Source: an uncultured Eubacteriales bacterium
GTDB taxonomy: Bacteria; Bacillota_A; Clostridia; Christensenellales; Aristaeellaceae
DNA length: 7,370 bases
Assembly (NCBI GenBank): GCA_902766515.1
Contig: CACXEB010000432.1
Location: 1 to 7,370 of the forward strand
Reading direction: 5' to 3'
The translations under genes were made by a program, and so were the position numbers. The notes beneath the pieces were generated by a model. It saw only the letters and a program-made list of their open reading frames with translations, was not told where the DNA came from and did not search any database. Shown here in pieces: positions 1 to 7,132 of the stretch (its first letter is position 1; the number at the start of each line of letters is the position of its first letter).

Positions 1-748
1 CTTTGAGCAGGGGGCTGCCGTTTTCCATGCAGACGGAAACGCCCACCGTTTCGATCATTTCCAGGTCGTTCATGCTGTCGCCGAAGCCGATGGTATCCCG
101 GAGGGGGATGCCGAAATGCGCCGCGACCGTCCGCACGCCCCGGCCCTTGTCGAAGCGGCGGTTGATCAGCTCGCCGTTCAGGCACCGGTGCTCCGGCAGC
201 GACTGGATCACAAACTGGAAGTCCTTTTCCAGAGCGGCCCGGGCGGGCGCCAGCTGCCGCATTTCCCGGCACATGAAGACGATTTTGTACACGGGCCGGC
301 CGTCGTAGGCGCTCATCGGCAGGATGTTCAGCCGCTCGGCCAGCGCTCTCCGCCAGCGCAGCAGCTCGCTGTTGTCCGCTTCCTGTGCGGCCAGGAAATC
401 GCAGGCGCCCTCGTCCCCCCACGTGGCGTCCCGCGCCTCGATGGTGCGGTAGACGCCCTGCTCCGCCAGCAGGGTGAGGCCTGTATCCAGCTGTTCACGG
501 GTCATCGGGCAGTCAAACAGCATCTGATCCCCGGCAAAGACATAGCCGCCCGCGCAGGCGACCGCTCCTTCGAAGCCCAGCGCCAGCACTGGCGCGAGCA
601 TGGCCGGATTGCGCCCGGTGCACAGGAAGACCAGGTGTCCCCGCTCCTGCGCCGTCCGGATGGCCTTCATCGCACTGGGCGGCGGCGTGTTGCTGCCCGC
701 CGGGGTCAGCGTTCCGTCAATATCAAGAAAAACCAGCTTCCGGTCCAT
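1..748 (-). CDS. Cof-type HAD superfamily phosphatase, C-terminus cut by window edge
   Basis: 249 codons read from an ATG at 748 to the left edge; the frame stays open and the stop lies outside. All four HAD motifs are visible: motif I D9-I-D11-G-T (nucleophile and acid/base aspartates), motif II T44 in CTGR, motif III K201 in the FDKG stretch, and motif IV GFGDSMND at 221-228, which binds magnesium. The large insert between motifs II and III (about residues 65-190) is the C2 cap typical of Cof/YidA-like proteins. Such enzymes are cytoplasmic and dephosphorylate sugar phosphates, nucleotides or cofactor phosphates; the substrate cannot be read from sequence. Cof proteins usually have about 260-280 residues, so perhaps 15-30 residues are missing. 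The start is supported by GGAGG at 756-760, seven bases upstream. It has its own promoter (795-824) and is separated from the upstream peptidase gene by a probable terminator. Family is near certain; specific function unknown. Confidence 0.93.
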   Translation of the reverse strand, partial: MDRKLVFLDIDGTLTPAGSNTPPPSAMKAIRTAQERGHLVFLCTGRNPAMLAPVLALGFEGAVACAGGYVFAGDQMLFDCPMTREQLDTGLTLLAEQGVYRTIEARDATWGDEGACDFLAAQEADNSELLRWRRALAERLNILPMSAYDGRPVYKIVFMCREMRQLAPARAALEKDFQFVIQSLPEHRCLNGELINRRFDKGRGVRTVAAHFGIPLRDTIGFGDSMNDLEMIETVGVSVCMENGSPLLK

Positions 749-794
749 CGGTATCCCTCCGCGTTCCGCCGCTGTCCGCGGCCCTGTCAGCTGC

Positions 795-824
795 ATTATA
801 CACGATCCGGGGCGGGAATGCAAA
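795..824 (-). promoter_or_regulatory. Sigma-70/SigA-type promoter of the HAD phosphatase gene
   Basis: On the minus strand a perfect TATAAT (-10) lies at 795-800. TTTGCA, matching four of six bases of the TTGACA consensus, lies at 819-824 with an 18-bp spacer. The predicted start of transcription is near 788, giving a leader of about 40 nt before the ATG at 748. The -35 box overlaps the T-run of the terminator at 820-852, so the terminator of one gene and the promoter of the next are fused. The -10 is strong; the -35 is only fair. No operator was identified with confidence, although a perfect dyad lies upstream at 866-890. Confidence 0.7.
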
Positions 825-852
825 AGCATCCACCGGGCGGACCGGTGGATGC
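820..852 (-). terminator. Probable rho-independent terminator of the M16 peptidase transcript
   Basis: A perfect 11-bp inverted repeat has arms 826-836 and 842-852 (GCATCCACCGG and its complement) around a 5-nt loop. Read on the minus strand, the stem is followed at once by TTTTGCATT, a short and imperfect T-run. It begins about 47 nt after the peptidase stop codon. The stem is strong and the T-run weak, so termination may be incomplete. The stem is symmetric, but the T-run supports only the minus direction. Confidence 0.68.
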
Positions 853-865
853 CTGGGGGAATGGT

Positions 866-890
866 CTTATGATCAGGGACTGATCATAAG
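866..890 (-). repeat. Perfect AT-rich inverted repeat just after the peptidase stop codon
   Basis: A perfect 10-bp inverted repeat has arms CTTATGATCA (866-875) and TGATCATAAG (881-890) around a 5-nt loop, starting 8 nt after the stop codon of the M16 gene. It is AT-rich in a GC-rich region and has no T-run on either side. It could be a 3'-UTR stem that protects the mRNA or reinforces the terminator 14 nt further on. It could also be a DNA dyad for a dimeric regulator, centred about 90 bp upstream of the HAD transcription start. The sequence alone does not decide. Confidence 0.6.
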
Positions 891-898
891 CCCGTGGT

Positions 899-3800
899 TT
901 ACTGGAGATAGGGCGCGAACAGCTGGATCTGTTCCGCCAGCTCGGCGCGGCTGATGGGCAGGTCGGTGGTTTCGTTGGGCTCGTCGGCCTGCAGTTCAAG
1001 GCCGATGAGGGCGCCGAGGGCCACCAGGACCTGGTCGCACTGGCCGTGGGTCACGACCGTGTCAGGCGTGAAGCCTTCGGGCACCAGGCCATACTGGGCG
1101 AGGTATTCCATGCCCTCTTCCGCAGCGCCGGCGGGGCCGCCGATCAGCGCGTACAGGGCCGCGTAGAGATCGGCTGCGGTCGCGTCGCCGTCCGGGTTGA
1201 AGGCGTCGCCGTCCGCGCTCATCAGGCCGGATTCGAAGACGAAGCGCACAGCGGCGTAGTAAGGATGGTCTTCAGGCACGTCGCTGAGGGTGATCTTGGA
1301 GGTGTCCTGCACGTTGAAGGGGTTCAGGATGACGTCGTACAGGTCGGCGTTCGCGTTGATCGCGGCAGCGCTGCCGGAGGTCGTCCGGACGCCGTTTTCG
1401 CACAGCTTCTGGTACATGTCAGCGGCGGCCTTCACGGCTTCGGGCGTCACGGCCTTGAGCTCGCGCATGTACTCCAGGTTCTTGTCCTGCGGGTCGTTGG
1501 TCAGGATGTTGAGAATCGCGTTCATCGCGCCGGTCAGCTCACCGGAGGACTTGGCGTAGTAGGCGTAGGAGGACATGATATAGCCGTTCAGCGTTTCCTG
1601 GGTCAAGTCCGCCTGGCGCAGCAGGTCCGCCAGGGATTCAAACACGGTGAAGGTCTCGCGGACGTTGGGGTCACGGTAGGCCAGCAGGTAGACGCCGCCG
1701 TCCGTGATGGCGCCCGTCTGGGGACCGTACACGCCGTACTGGTCGCGCAGGAGCGGCACCAGGTACATATCGCTCATCAGGGAAGAGATGGCGTCCAGGC
1801 TGCCGTCGTACTCGTCCAGGCCGAGGCTGGCGTAATCGGCGACGATCAGGTTGAACTGCACCTGGGCGTCCACGATCAGCGCTTCCCGCTTCGCGGGCAC
1901 GGGCAGGTCATAAGCGACCGCTGTGATCGGCTCGGCGTTGAGCTTGCCGAAGAACTGCTCCGCCAGGGGCTGGTTGACCGCCAGGCTGTCCGCGTCGCCG
2001 GCGAAGGCGTAGATCGCGTGGTCGCGGTTCTTCAGCTGGGCCTGGACAGCCTGCAGCGCGGCAATCACCGTCTCGGGCTCGCTGTCCAGGGTGGCTTCGG
2101 TCTTCTCCAGGAAGGCGTAGAAATCCAGATAGTTCGTGTAGTTGAAGTAGCGGTACAGCTCGCTGTTGACAGCCAGCGCGCGGTACAGCTGGATGTTGTA
2201 CGGGGACCCGGTGATACCGGAGCGCAGCGCGGCCTTGGCGGCGCTGACCTGCTCCTTCAGGCGTTCGACGTCGGTGAAGTCGGTTTCAAAGGCCAGCTCG
2301 TAGATCAGGTCAAAGGCTTCTTCCGCGTCGTCGCCCGTGCCGGTCCAGCCCAGGCGCAGGTAGGGCGTGAAATCGTCCTTATCGCCCAGCAGGGAGACGC
2401 GCACTTCGCCGTTGTACAGGTAGCGCTCGCTCAGCACGTCCAGCTCTTCCTTGGTGTGCTTGGTGGTATCCATCAGGCCGACCAGCTGGGTGTACAGCTT
2501 GAACCAGTGGAGATCCTCCTGCCTGAGGCCGGAGGCGTTCAGGAAGATGGCGGTGCGGCCGATGTTCTCAACGCCGGCCGTCGCGCTGATGCGGCGGATG
2601 GTGTCCTCGCCGGTGGCGTCCTGGACGTCATACAGCTTGACTTCTTCGGGCAGGGAAGCCACCGTGACGGCGGTCAGGTCCGCGATCATGCCGGAGGTGT
2701 CTTCCTCGGGCTTCTCGGCGTTGGTCTGGTCAATGATCGCCTGCAGCTCTTCTTCGGTCATGCCGGCCTTGATGGCGGCCAGCTTTTCAGCCAGCGCGGC
2801 GTCCTTGGCTTCCTTCTGGCCGGGTTCGGGATAGGTCGTGACGAGGGCGGTCAGCTGGCTGCCGATCAGCCACTTCTGGATGGCGGCGGTGTACAGGCCC
2901 TGGTCGTTCCAGGCCTTCAGGCTGTCCAGCGCGTCCACATACTCCATGTATTCGAACGGGTCGCCGCTGGTCGAGTAGGAGTAAGCGATGTTGGGGATGA
3001 TGTCGATGCCGAGCTCGTCGCTCTCGCCCACCAGGTGGGTCGACAGGTTCAGGCTGGCGGTGATGGCGTCGAGGGTGTCGGCGCCGAAGCCGTTCTCAAC
3101 GATGCTCTGGAGCGTCGTGTCCACGATGCTGCGGAACAGCTCGGCGTCCTCCTGGTTGACGTTGGCCACGTAGAAGACGATCGCGTCATCGGGAGCGGTG
3201 GTGTCGATGTAGCAGGAGAACCGGGCCGTCGGCAGCGCGCGGCGGATGGCCTGGGACAGGACGGAGGAATCCGCCACGAGCAGGTCGGTCAGGGTGTTCA
3301 CGACCATCTCTTCCTGGCCGGAGCCCTTCAGGCCGGGGCAGACCACCAGGTACTCGATCAGGGACTTGTGCTCGACGCTGGAGCCCGCTTCGGTCGGGAA
3401 GCCGACGGAGACGGTGACCGGTCCGGTGATGGGCGTATAGCCGCTGTCCACGAAGCTCAGATCGACTTTCTCAAACGGGGAGAATGCCTCGTCCAGCAGG
3501 CTCAGGAAGGCGGTGTAATCGTCAAACTGGCCGTACAGGAAAGCGATCAGGTTGGAGGGATGGTAGAACAGGTTGTGATAGTTCTTCAGGCTGTCCCAGG
3601 TCATGTCGGGAATCGCGTCGGGATTGCCGCCCTGGTCCAGGCCGACCACGGAGCCGGGGAACGCGGCCTGGTAGCCGTTGATGAGTGCCCTGCGTTCCAG
3701 CGTGGTCGCGCCGAGCATCTCGGAATACACGGTGCCCTCGATCGTCAGCGGATCGTCCATCGAGGCCATGCGGTACCGCCAGGCCTCCTCGCGGTAGATG

Positions 3801-4312
3801 CTCTCATCCTCCATGATCGTGGGGTTCAGGCAGCTGTCGGTATAGTAATCGGCGTATTTCAGCAGCTGCGCTTCGCTCAGGGACGCGACGGGATAGGTGG
3901 TCATCGTGCTGTAGGTCATCGCGTTCATGAACGTGTTGTAGGTCTGGTAGCTCAGGTTGAAGAACAGCGCCTTGGACGGATACTTGGCGCTGCCGTCCAG
4001 GGTGGAATGCTCAAACACGTGCGGCAGGCCTGTGTCGTCCGTCGGACGGGTCAGGAAGGTCAGGTCGAACACGCGGTTGGTATCCTCGTTGGCGATATAC
4101 ATCAGCTTGGCGCCGGTGCGCTGGTGCTCGAACAGCACCACCTGGGCGCCGATCAGCGGGAATTCACGGATTTCCTTGGCTTCAAAGCCGTATACGGTGT
4201 CGCCGATGGCGGGCAGGCCGACAGCGGCCGGCGCTTCGGCGGGCAGGGCTTCTGCGGCTGCCAGGCCTGTCAGCAGGCACAGCGCCAGGAGAAGGGAAAA
4301 CAGTTTTTTCAT
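899..4312 (-). CDS. Exported M16C (PreP-like) zinc metallopeptidase with C-terminal SLH-like repeats
   Basis: 1137 residues. An N-terminal signal peptide (K2-K3, then a hydrophobic stretch to about residue 17; cleavage probably near AAA-E, residues 18-21) points to export. The inverted zinc motif HVFEH (H98, E101, H102) and the distal glutamate E176 in an EAWR motif, 74 residues on, are the M16 catalytic set. Residues about 495-750 look like the M16C-associated middle domain with a charged helical linker. In the C-terminal half R856 and Y862 match the conserved substrate-binding Arg/Tyr pair, and YRDPN (879-883) is typical of PreP. PreP/Cym1-type enzymes degrade peptides and unfolded fragments inside a closed chamber. 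They usually have about 970-1000 residues. The excess here is the signal peptide plus SLH-like repeats: one near 1008-1058, a weaker one near 1064-1105, and a final SRAE half-repeat near 1117-1134. AGGAGG at 4324-4329 lies 11 nt before the ATG, a long spacing. Probably co-transcribed with the upstream glutamine synthetase gene. Physiological substrate unknown. Confidence 0.93.
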   Translation of the reverse strand: MKKLFSLLLALCLLTGLAAAEALPAEAPAAVGLPAIGDTVYGFEAKEIREFPLIGAQVVLFEHQRTGAKLMYIANEDTNRVFDLTFLTRPTDDTGLPHVFEHSTLDGSAKYPSKALFFNLSYQTYNTFMNAMTYSTMTTYPVASLSEAQLLKYADYYTDSCLNPTIMEDESIYREEAWRYRMASMDDPLTIEGTVYSEMLGATTLERRALINGYQAAFPGSVVGLDQGGNPDAIPDMTWDSLKNYHNLFYHPSNLIAFLYGQFDDYTAFLSLLDEAFSPFEKVDLSFVDSGYTPITGPVTVSVGFPTEAGSSVEHKSLIEYLVVCPGLKGSGQEEMVVNTLTDLLVADSSVLSQAIRRALPTARFSCYIDTTAPDDAIVFYVANVNQEDAELFRSIVDTTLQSIVENGFGADTLDAITASLNLSTHLVGESDELGIDIIPNIAYSYSTSGDPFEYMEYVDALDSLKAWNDQGLYTAAIQKWLIGSQLTALVTTYPEPGQKEAKDAALAEKLAAIKAGMTEEELQAIIDQTNAEKPEEDTSGMIADLTAVTVASLPEEVKLYDVQDATGEDTIRRISATAGVENIGRTAIFLNASGLRQEDLHWFKLYTQLVGLMDTTKHTKEELDVLSERYLYNGEVRVSLLGDKDDFTPYLRLGWTGTGDDAEEAFDLIYELAFETDFTDVERLKEQVSAAKAALRSGITGSPYNIQLYRALAVNSELYRYFNYTNYLDFYAFLEKTEATLDSEPETVIAALQAVQAQLKNRDHAIYAFAGDADSLAVNQPLAEQFFGKLNAEPITAVAYDLPVPAKREALIVDAQVQFNLIVADYASLGLDEYDGSLDAISSLMSDMYLVPLLRDQYGVYGPQTGAITDGGVYLLAYRDPNVRETFTVFESLADLLRQADLTQETLNGYIMSSYAYYAKSSGELTGAMNAILNILTNDPQDKNLEYMRELKAVTPEAVKAAADMYQKLCENGVRTTSGSAAAINANADLYDVILNPFNVQDTSKITLSDVPEDHPYYAAVRFVFESGLMSADGDAFNPDGDATAADLYAALYALIGGPAGAAEEGMEYLAQYGLVPEGFTPDTVVTHGQCDQVLVALGALIGLELQADEPNETTDLPISRAELAEQIQLFAPYLQ

Positions 4313-4444
4313 GGGTCGGGTTTCCTCCTTGGTGATAGTGATATGTCGCGTGAGCGGCGCGGCAGGCGGGCCGCGCCCTCAGGGAACACGGGGGATGGGG
4401 AAAGGGAGCGCCGGAAGGATCCGGATGCTGTCCGGAAAGCAGGA
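4313..4444 (-). other. Intergenic spacer between glutamine synthetase and the peptidase, with two hairpins
   Basis: This 132-nt spacer has no ORF of note. A GC-rich stem lies at 4351-4381: GGCGCGG (4356-4362) pairs with CCGCGCC (4371-4377), extended by TGAG (4351-4354) with CTCA (4378-4381) across a one-base bulge. A smaller stem, TCCGGA at 4420-4425 and 4431-4436, lies just after the glutamine synthetase stop. Neither is followed by a T-run on the minus strand, so neither is a standard terminator. No -10/-35 pair stands at a sensible distance from the peptidase start; the AT-rich stretch 4332-4346 is too close to the ribosome binding site. Readthrough with attenuation or RNA processing at the hairpin is the simplest reading. 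Confidence 0.55.
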
Positions 4445-5773
4445 TCAATAAACCACCAGGTAGCGCTCGATTTCCCAGTTGCTGACGCGGGTGCGGTAGG
4501 CGTCCCACTCGCGCTGCTTGCCTTCGATATACTGCTCAGTCACGTGCTCGCCCATGGTGGCAGTCATCAGGCTGTCCGCGCGGAAGGCTTTGAGGGCTTC
4601 CTCCAGGGAGGCGGGCAGGCTGCGGATACCGCGCTTTGCCCGCTCCTGTTCGTCCATCAGGTAGATGTTGTCGGTGATTTCCGGGGGCGGGGTCAGCCCG
4701 CGCTCGATGCCGTCCAGGCCGGCGGCCAGGCAGGCGGCGATCTCCAGGTACGGGTTGCAGGACGGGTCGGGGCTGCGCAGCTCGACGCGGGTGCCGTTGC
4801 CGCGTGAGGACGGAATGCGGATGAGCGCGCTGCGGTTGCCGGCGGACCAGGCGACGTAGCAGGGTGCCTCGTAGCCGGGCACCAGACGTTTATACGAGTT
4901 CACCAGCGGGTTTGTCAGCGCGCACATCCCTTCGATGTGCTCCAGCAGGCCCGCGATGAACTGGTAGCACGTGGGGGAGAGGCGGCGCTCGCCGTCAGGA
5001 TCGTAGAAGGCGTTTTTGCCGTCACGGAACAGGCTCATGTTGGTATGCATGCCGCTGCCCGCGACGCCGAACAGCGGCTTGGGCATAAAGGTGGCGTGCA
5101 GCCCGCTGCGCTGCGCCATGGACTTGACGGTCAGCTTGAAGGTCATGATGTTGTCCGCGGCGCGCAGGGCGTCCGCGTATTTGAAGTCGATCTCGTGCTG
5201 TCCCTGGGCGCACTCGTGGTGGGAAGCTTCGATCTCGAAGCCCATCTGTTCGAGGGCCAGGCAGATCTCCCGGCGCGTGCTCTCGCCGCGGTCCAGGGGA
5301 CCCAGGTCAAAGTAGCTCGCCTCGTCGCCGGTCCGGGTCGTCGGGCGGCCCGCCTCGTCCAGCTGGAAGAGGAAGAACTCGCATTCCGGCCCGACGTTGA
5401 AGCTGTAGCCCATGTCCGCGGCGCGCTTGAGCACCCGCTTGAGGGTCCCGCGCGGGTCGCCGATAAAGGGCGTACCGTCGGGATTGTAGATGTCGCAGAT
5501 CAGCCGGGCGATCCTGCCGTGCTCGCGGTGCCAGGGAAGCACCGTGAAGGTGTCCAGGTCGGGGTGCAGGTACTGGTCCGATTCCTGGATGCGCACGAAT
5601 CCTTCGATGGAGCTGCCGTCCAGCGAGATCTCGTTGTTGACGGCGCGCTCGATCTGGGAGGCGGTGATTGCCACGTTCTTCAGCTGGCCGAAGATGTCGG
5701 TGAACTGCAGGCGGATGAAGTTGATGCCCTCCTCGCGCACGCGGCGGATAATGTCGTTCTTGGTGCAGGCCAT
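4445..5773 (-). CDS. glnA: Glutamine synthetase, type I-alpha
   Basis: 442 residues, against 444 in Bacillus subtilis GlnA, which it resembles throughout. It makes glutamine from glutamate, ammonia and ATP in the cytoplasm as a dodecamer. Visible motifs: DGSSIEGF at 52-59; metal and substrate residues E130, E132, E187 and E194; the ATP-binding signature from K232 to S247 with H243; the flap around E302 in [10 protein letters not shown]; and R333 in the VELR motif. The block bearing the adenylylated tyrosine of GSI-beta is absent, so this is GSI-alpha. R61 corresponds to B. subtilis R62, which makes that enzyme feedback-sensitive to glutamine and AMP. An in-frame ATG exists at 5818, inside the upstream gene, but the start at 5773 fits the family N-terminus and has AAAGGA at 5782-5787, eight nt upstream. 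It follows the serine hydrolase gene by 26 nt, suggesting one transcript. I see no GlnR-type operator. Confidence 0.97.
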   Translation of the reverse strand: MACTKNDIIRRVREEGINFIRLQFTDIFGQLKNVAITASQIERAVNNEISLDGSSIEGFVRIQESDQYLHPDLDTFTVLPWHREHGRIARLICDIYNPDGTPFIGDPRGTLKRVLKRAADMGYSFNVGPECEFFLFQLDEAGRPTTRTGDEASYFDLGPLDRGESTRREICLALEQMGFEIEASHHECAQGQHEIDFKYADALRAADNIMTFKLTVKSMAQRSGLHATFMPKPLFGVAGSGMHTNMSLFRDGKNAFYDPDGERRLSPTCYQFIAGLLEHIEGMCALTNPLVNSYKRLVPGYEAPCYVAWSAGNRSALIRIPSSRGNGTRVELRSPDPSCNPYLEIAACLAAGLDGIERGLTPPPEITDNIYLMDEQERAKRGIRSLPASLEEALKAFRADSLMTATMGEHVTEQYIEGKQREWDAYRTRVSNWEIERYLVVY

Positions 5774-5799
5774 GCGTTCAGTCCTTTCTGTTTGTTGTG

Positions 5800-7071
5800 T
5801 CAGAAGATGAAATCCCATTCGGGCAGCGGTTCTTCGTCCCCCTCGTCCTCGTCCGGGTCCGGCGTCTGATCGGGTTCGGTACCGGGCACGGGGGTGGTTT
5901 CCGGCGACGGCTCTTCCGGCAGGACGCCGTAGTGATCCCAGTCGGTTTCGACCGCCCGCTCCATGGTGCGGATCGCGATGGAAACCAGCGCGCCGGACTT
6001 CAGCGCCGTGTAGCCGTTGGCGATGACCGTGACCACCAGCCCCTGCTCCGGCAGGTAGAACAGGTCGGAGCTCAGCCCTTCCTTCATGCCCTGGTGGCCG
6101 TACCAGACGTTGCCGTAGCAGTCGGTCACGCGCTGCATGCTCAGGCCGTAGGGGCTTTCCGCGCTCACGCTGGAATCCGGGAAATCACGCTGGTCGGCCT
6201 GCATCAGCCGCACGGTGTACGGGCTCAGGATCCGCACGCCGTCCAGGTACCCTTCGTTGCACAGCATCATGCCGATGCGGTTCAGGCCGTTGGCGCTGAT
6301 GTGCAGGTTGCCTACCGTGGGGGTCAGGTGCCTGGCGGGGTTGCAGGTGTCTTCGTATTCTTCCTCCATGGCGCGGCTGCGGCTCATCAGGTTGCCGCCG
6401 GTCTTGGACATGCGGTTGCTGACGTCGGAGGCGTCGGGCAGGAGGCTCGTGGTGTAGGCGGCGTTGACCGACAGCGGGGCAAAAACGTTCTGCGCCATGT
6501 AGGTATTGACGCTCTGGCCGGTCAGGGCTTCGATCAGCGCGCCGTAAAACGCGCCGTTGGCGTTGGAATAGATGTAGAAGGTGCCCGGCCGGGTGTAGGG
6601 CTTGAAAAACTTCTCCGTGTTCCGTTGGGAGACGTACGCCCAGTTGATCTGCGTTGTCTGGGTCTGCAGCAGGCCGGTCGTATGGGACAGGGCCTGGCGG
6701 ACGGTGGGCGGGGAGTCCGGGTACGCGGAGTTCAGGACCTGGAAGGGCAAGACTTCGCCCAGGGGGGCATCCAGATTGAAATATCCCTGGTCATACAGGC
6801 GCATCAGTCCGACGGCGGACACCATCTTGGTGACCGACGCGATGCGGAAGCAGGTATCCAGCGTGACCGGATCATAGACATGCGCGCTCTTGGAACCGTA
6901 GGTCATGCTGAACACGGTCTCGCCGTACCGGGAGATGATGACCGCGCCGCCGATCACGTCCCGTGTTTTGAACTGGCGCGTCATCCAGTCTGCGGTGATG
7001 TTTTCTGCGGAGACCGGCGCGGCCGTCAGGGCCAGCGCCAGCGCCGCCAGAAGCAGGATAATGCGTTTCAC
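5800..7071 (-). CDS. Exported serine hydrolase, beta-lactamase/PBP4* family, with acidic C-terminal tail
   Basis: 423 residues. A signal peptide (K2-R3, hydrophobic core to about residue 18, AxA-like VSA at 20-22) predicts export. The three active-site elements of the class C beta-lactamase-like fold are intact: SVTK (S79 nucleophile, K82), YSN (168-170), and HQG (326-328) in place of the KTG/HTG box. SHTTGL at 129-134 is also typical of the family. Members include D,D-peptidases, D-amino-acid peptidases, esterases and L,D-acting enzymes; the substrate here is open, and true beta-lactam resistance is not implied. After the fold comes a tail (385-423) with 15 acidic residues, 10 prolines and no basic ones, ending in WDFIF; no sorting motif is seen. 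The start is GTG. No in-frame ATG precedes the signal peptide, and GGAGG at 7076-7080 sits only 4 nt away, a short spacing. It is 61 nt after the PHP gene and 26 nt before glnA. Confidence 0.9.
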   Translation of the reverse strand: MKRIILLLAALALALTAAPVSAENITADWMTRQFKTRDVIGGAVIISRYGETVFSMTYGSKSAHVYDPVTLDTCFRIASVTKMVSAVGLMRLYDQGYFNLDAPLGEVLPFQVLNSAYPDSPPTVRQALSHTTGLLQTQTTQINWAYVSQRNTEKFFKPYTRPGTFYIYSNANGAFYGALIEALTGQSVNTYMAQNVFAPLSVNAAYTTSLLPDASDVSNRMSKTGGNLMSRSRAMEEEYEDTCNPARHLTPTVGNLHISANGLNRIGMMLCNEGYLDGVRILSPYTVRLMQADQRDFPDSSVSAESPYGLSMQRVTDCYGNVWYGHQGMKEGLSSDLFYLPEQGLVVTVIANGYTALKSGALVSIAIRTMERAVETDWDHYGVLPEEPSPETTPVPGTEPDQTPDPDEDEGDEEPLPEWDFIF

Positions 7072-7083
7072 GGGTCCTCCATT

Positions 7084-7125
7084 GAAGCGGGATGTCCGCG
7101 GACGGCAAACCGTCCGGTCCGCTTC
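7084..7125 (-). promoter_or_regulatory. Nested stem-loop in the leader of the serine hydrolase gene
   Basis: An outer pair, GAAGCGG (7084-7090) with CCGCTTC (7119-7125), encloses a perfect 7-bp hairpin, CGGACGG (7099-7105) with CCGTCCG (7110-7116), around a 4-nt loop. The structure ends 3 nt before the GGAGG ribosome binding site at 7076-7080. It has no T-run, so it is unlikely to be a terminator. It might tune translation, stall or terminate transcription with help, or mark an RNA cleavage site. The pairing is clear; the function is inference. Confidence 0.5.
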
Positions 7126-7132
7126 GAATCAG

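Noticed and set aside
4420..4436. TCCGGA-TGCTG-TCCGGA hairpin as a glnA terminator
   Set aside because: The stem is only 6 bp and no T-run follows on the minus strand.
1046..4807. A 1253-codon plus-strand open frame opposite the peptidase and glnA
   Set aside because: It is the codon-aligned shadow of two well-supported minus-strand genes, spans a gene boundary, has no ribosome binding site of note, and its composition (Gly, Val, Gln, His, Arg rich) shows no recognisable domain.
5774..5818. Extended glutamine synthetase start at 5818, adding 15 residues
   Set aside because: It would begin inside the end of the upstream gene and has no ribosome binding site as good as that of the ATG at 5773, which reproduces the usual GSI-alpha N-terminus.
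5800..7071. Calling the serine hydrolase an antibiotic-resistance beta-lactamase
   Set aside because: The SxxK, YSN and HQG motifs are shared by many peptidases and esterases of the family; the acidic tail and context give no sign of beta-lactam resistance.
7068..7082. A four-codon ATG-to-TGA frame whose stop overlaps the GTG start of the hydrolase gene
   Set aside because: It resembles a translational-coupling mini-ORF, but its ATG overlaps the gene's own Shine-Dalgarno and has no ribosome binding site of its own; most likely coincidence.
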